A stretch of DNA of 64,000 bases from Paraflavitalea sp. CAU 1676 (lineage in GTDB: Bacteria > Bacteroidota > Bacteroidia > Chitinophagales > Chitinophagaceae): positions 1 through 64,000 of the forward strand of contig NZ_JARHUJ010000003.1 in the NCBI RefSeq assembly GCF_029223285.1. The letters run 5' to 3'. Both the position numbers and the translations under genes were made by a program. The notes under the pieces were generated by a model. It ran no database searches, had not been told where the DNA came from, and saw only the letters and a list, made by a program, of their open reading frames with translations. This document shows positions 61,509-64,000 of the stretch, piece after piece; within the stretch, counting starts at the first letter, position 1, and every line of letters begins with the position of its first letter.

Positions 61509-62687
61509 TCAGGATTGTTGCGTGGCAGGCACTACTACCGGCACTTCGCTGCCTTTGTGCTTGCTTTGGCCAGGTGGAACATGCTTGGGGGCGAGTTTAT
61601 CTTTCAGTCCGATAAAACGGTTCTCAAAGAGATTATAGGAGAGATAACTGATACCGATGGTGGCGAGCAGGGCCATACCATCGACCATTAGCTTGAGGAC
61701 GGGACGGTCCATAATACCCCAATATTCGCCGGCCATGTGGGCCAGGTGGATAATACCGAAATGGTATACATATAACCCGTAGCTGACCTTACCCAGCGAA
61801 GTGAGCACCCTGTTCTCAAATAGCCAGGTATGGAAGTTCCGCGATTTGAGCTTGAACAACATCAGGGCAAAGCAATAATTGAGCGCCGTGTATCCCCAGA
61901 TGTATTTGTACGAATTCTGCATGTAGGCCGGAAAGCCAAACGTAAGGAACTGGAGACTGCCCGCTGCAAGGAGGTTCGTGACATAGCCCAAAGCCAGCAC
62001 CATCCCAAAGGTGAAGAATACCTCGAGGTTCCTGACCACCCGGGTTTGGTAGAGGGCAAAATAGCCGCCGATCGCGAAGGCGTCCAGGTGCGATAAGGTA
62101 GAGAGGTATACGAAGAGGTCTTTATCGTGCGTAATGGCAGTAGAGGTGGAATGATCGACGAGGTATCCGGATACGAACCGGATCACTGGTCCCAGCAGAA
62201 TGATAAACTGCAATACGTACTTCAGCTTTTTAACCGGTGTGAGGAAGATCAGCAGGGGCCACAACAGGTAGAACTGTTCTTCCACGGCCAGGCTCCAGAA
62301 GTGAGTAATGAACTCGTTGTGCTTGTAGCTGGTGGTAGCGTGGAAAATGTTATACGTGTACGTGAACCCGTATATGAGCTGGCTCTTGAGGGAGCTGAAG
62401 TATTCGAATCGGGTAAGCCCGAATACCGTAATGGTGATGAGTAATATGAGCAGGTAGAAATAATAGAGCGGAAAGATGCGCAGGGTTCGCCGTACGAGGA
62501 AGTTCCTGATATACGAACCGAATCCATTTGTTTCGGCCTTGGTATCGACCAGGATGGGCGTAATGAGGAAACCAGACAGCACGAAGAAGGCCTGCACGCC
62601 AAGATAACCTGCATATACCAGGTTAATATGAAACAGGAATACCGCCAGAAATGCAAAAAACCGGAAACTGTTGTAACTGGGATTCAT
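61509..62687 (-). CDS. acyltransferase 3 family (OafA/YrhL-like) membrane protein
   Basis: The 392-residue polytopic protein has about ten membrane helices. N-terminal RFFAFLAVFLFHINLVYAGY with FFVLSGFLIT and the FWSLAVEEQFYLLWPLLIF block are diagnostic of the acyltransferase 3 family (PF01757), which O-acylates cell-surface polysaccharides. The conserved His in FLFHINLV and the Arg-rich VRRTLRIFPLYYFYLL are present. It is isolated and monocistronic. The acceptor is unknown. Confidence 0.92.
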   Translation of the reverse strand: MNPSYNSFRFFAFLAVFLFHINLVYAGYLGVQAFFVLSGFLITPILVDTKAETNGFGSYIRNFLVRRTLRIFPLYYFYLLILLITITVFGLTRFEYFSSLKSQLIYGFTYTYNIFHATTSYKHNEFITHFWSLAVEEQFYLLWPLLIFLTPVKKLKYVLQFIILLGPVIRFVSGYLVDHSTSTAITHDKDLFVYLSTLSHLDAFAIGGYFALYQTRVVRNLEVFFTFGMVLALGYVTNLLAAGSLQFLTFGFPAYMQNSYKYIWGYTALNYCFALMLFKLKSRNFHTWLFENRVLTSLGKVSYGLYVYHFGIIHLAHMAGEYWGIMDRPVLKLMVDGMALLATIGISYLSYNLFENRFIGLKDKLAPKHVPPGQSKHKGSEVPVVVPATQQS

Positions 62688-63158
62688 AATTCAGATTGCT
62701 TTAGGGTTGCGGATGCCCGCGGGAAATGCAGGATATTGTAAATAGGAATATGGGACTGAAGGTATTAGACTAAACTGTGCGGCAAAGCTAACCAATATTT
62801 CCTATAAGTGGAAGAGGGTGCGGCCGGCGAATGTGAGTTTTGTCTGGAAAAAAAATGCCTGGCTTTAATGGACTCCCTGGTACATTATGATAAAAAATAC
62901 CTACTTTCCCTTATCATTGATTACATCGGCCCCTTTTGCTTACACAGTTCTCCAGGAAGTAATATCTGTACCTCCAATCCGATCGGGCAATAGTCCGGCT
63001 TCCTGCTTCACCCTATGAGACGCAATTACTGCTAAATTGAAATCAGCCAGGCTAAACGAAACGCACGCAACCAGTTAACACTTACCAGGTATCCTTATTT
63101 AATTGTTCCATTACTGCCCGGCAGGGATTACCCCTGCTTACAAAACCCTTGTGTTCAC
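62688..63158. other. intergenic region, no gene seen
   Basis: A 61-codon frame at 62808 has no coding character. The right half should hold the promoter of the ECF sigma factor gene and the left end that of the acyltransferase gene, but no strong consensus match is visible. Confidence 0.4.
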
Positions 63159-63800
63159 ATGAGCAAACTATTGATTGAAAAGGACTTAATGCGCCGTTTC
63201 CAGCAGGGAGAAGCCCTGGCTTTCAACAGCATCTACAATCGCTTTTTCACTTCCCTGCGACATTTTTCGGGAAGGCTCACCTGTCAGAAGCAACATGCGG
63301 AGGACATCACCGTAGAAACCTTCGCCAAACTGTATCGTCTATGCGGCAATTTCGACAGCGTAGCCAATATCAAAGCCTTTCTGTATGTAACTGCCCGCAA
63401 TGCCTGCTACGATCACCTCGCTTATTCGCATCGCCTTCCTGCACTACCTGAAGGCGCTGGTGATAATCGCCGGCTGCATCTGCTGCGCGGTGACAATGAA
63501 TTGCCCGCCGTGCTCCGGATCGTACAGGAGTCGATCGACCAACTACCTGGAGAATATGGCAGTGTGCTAAAGCTGGCCTATCAGCAGGGGCTCAAGAATA
63601 TATCCATTGCCCGCGAACTGTCACTCACGGAATCGGCCGTGCGCGGATACCGGCGCAGTGCCATCAAACTGCTGCGTATAGCGCTGTTCGAACAACGTCA
63701 ACCGGAAGCAGCCCTTTGCTGCATCGACCTGATTCGCCTGCTGGATGCAAGGCAGGTGCTGAAAGCAAGACAGGTGGAAGAAGTATTAAGCAATCCATAA
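63159..63800 (+). CDS. ECF-type sigma factor, divergent
   Basis: The 213-residue protein has sigma region 2 (FNSIYNRFFTSLRHFSGRLT then HAEDITVETFAKLYRLCGNF) and a region 4-like helix-turn-helix (LPGEYGSVLKLAYQQGLKNI then SIARELSLTESAVRGYRRSA). Region 4 has LKNISIARELSLTESAVRG, normal HTH spacing, but region 2.4 and the long C-terminal extension after residue 175 differ from the FecI-like protein at 29.5 kb. A FecR or SusC partner would lie beyond the window edge; none is visible within it. Confidence 0.85.
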   Translation: MSKLLIEKDLMRRFQQGEALAFNSIYNRFFTSLRHFSGRLTCQKQHAEDITVETFAKLYRLCGNFDSVANIKAFLYVTARNACYDHLAYSHRLPALPEGAGDNRRLHLLRGDNELPAVLRIVQESIDQLPGEYGSVLKLAYQQGLKNISIARELSLTESAVRGYRRSAIKLLRIALFEQRQPEAALCCIDLIRLLDARQVLKARQVEEVLSNP

Positions 63801-64000
63801 CCAAATCGGGAAAGAGAATGCCTCTGCAATGGGAGGGAAGACGGGCGGCAGGAAACATTTCCACCGCTACGGCCGGCCCCGCCTGGTAAGGCATTCCAGG
63901 GAGCTGATGAATACGGGACCGGCAACGATAGTCGATGGAATCATTGATTGTTTGGAACACAAACCAATCAGACTTAACCAGAGATCCTATTCTTTTACCT
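63801..64000. other. window end, no gene seen
   Basis: The last 200 bp contain GGCATTCC- and GCGGGGC-type words but no gene start that I can support. The next gene presumably begins past the window edge. Confidence 0.4.

Noticed and set aside
62808..62993. 61-codon forward frame before the second ECF gene
   Set aside because: No family, cysteine-containing odd composition and no conserved features; probably intergenic.

Overview
The window looks like a chromosomal segment of a Bacteroidota bacterium, most probably family Chitinophagaceae. The case rests on an STN-SusC/SusD pair controlled by an ECF sigma factor and a FecR anti-sigma factor, type IX secretion (T9SS) C-terminal sorting domains, LytS/LytTR and propeller-type sensor kinases, a DUF3276 Pur-family protein, many short-lipobox lipoproteins, and promoters of the TTTG / TAnnTTTG type. 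No tRNA, rRNA, CRISPR array, integrase or transposase was found.

Region 1 (about 1-13.3 kb) is AT-rich accessory DNA. After two short-period repeat arrays (1-117 and 142-330) comes an integron-like cassette array. It has two diverged copies of a ~360-bp leader (681-1040 and 8346-8706), each ending at a GTTAGC core where homology stops. Each leader is followed by same-strand, mostly promoterless genes separated by attC-like imperfect inverted repeats with YAAC...GTT core ends (1768-1962, 2461-2656, 3273-3407, 5226-5352, a decayed one near 6041-6185, 9578-9627, 10804-11001). Four cassette genes take their stop codon from the TAAC of the following site. Cargo includes a putative AbiC-like membrane protein, an AIPR abortive-infection protein with a nuclease-like N-terminus, a DUF5677-like protein, a DUF4062-TOPRIM fusion and several membrane or unknown proteins, so the array resembles a defence-gene reservoir without an integrase in view (CALIN-like). 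A small reverse-strand cluster (SSB-like plus two unknown genes) and an XRE regulator lie between the two arrays. A reverse-strand zinc-finger/HEPN-like gene closes the region.

Region 2 (13.5-29.2 kb, reverse strand) encodes secreted proteins: a beta-helix protein, a 3684-residue multidomain surface protein and a T9SS-sorted protein in one probable operon, then a matrixin-like metalloprotease and a collagen-like lipoprotein.

Region 3 (29.5-38.2 kb, forward) is a cell-surface-signalling SusCD locus: ECF sigma factor, FecR, STN-SusC, SusD, an F5/8-type lipoprotein and a DUF5077/DUF3472 lipoprotein, ending at a strong terminator. No glycoside hydrolase is present.

Region 4 (38.3-64 kb) is ordinary core genome: PNPOx-like protein, MBL-fold hydrolase, ABC exporter, DUF3276 protein, glucose-6-phosphate isomerase, threonine aldolase, a large T9SS protein, a VOC/hemerythrin-like pair, lipoproteins, a propeller sensor kinase convergent with a LytTR regulator and its two tandem LytS-type kinases, an OmpA protein, an acyltransferase and a second ECF sigma factor. 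Two short genes (52 and 43 codons) were found by reading the reverse strand between larger genes.
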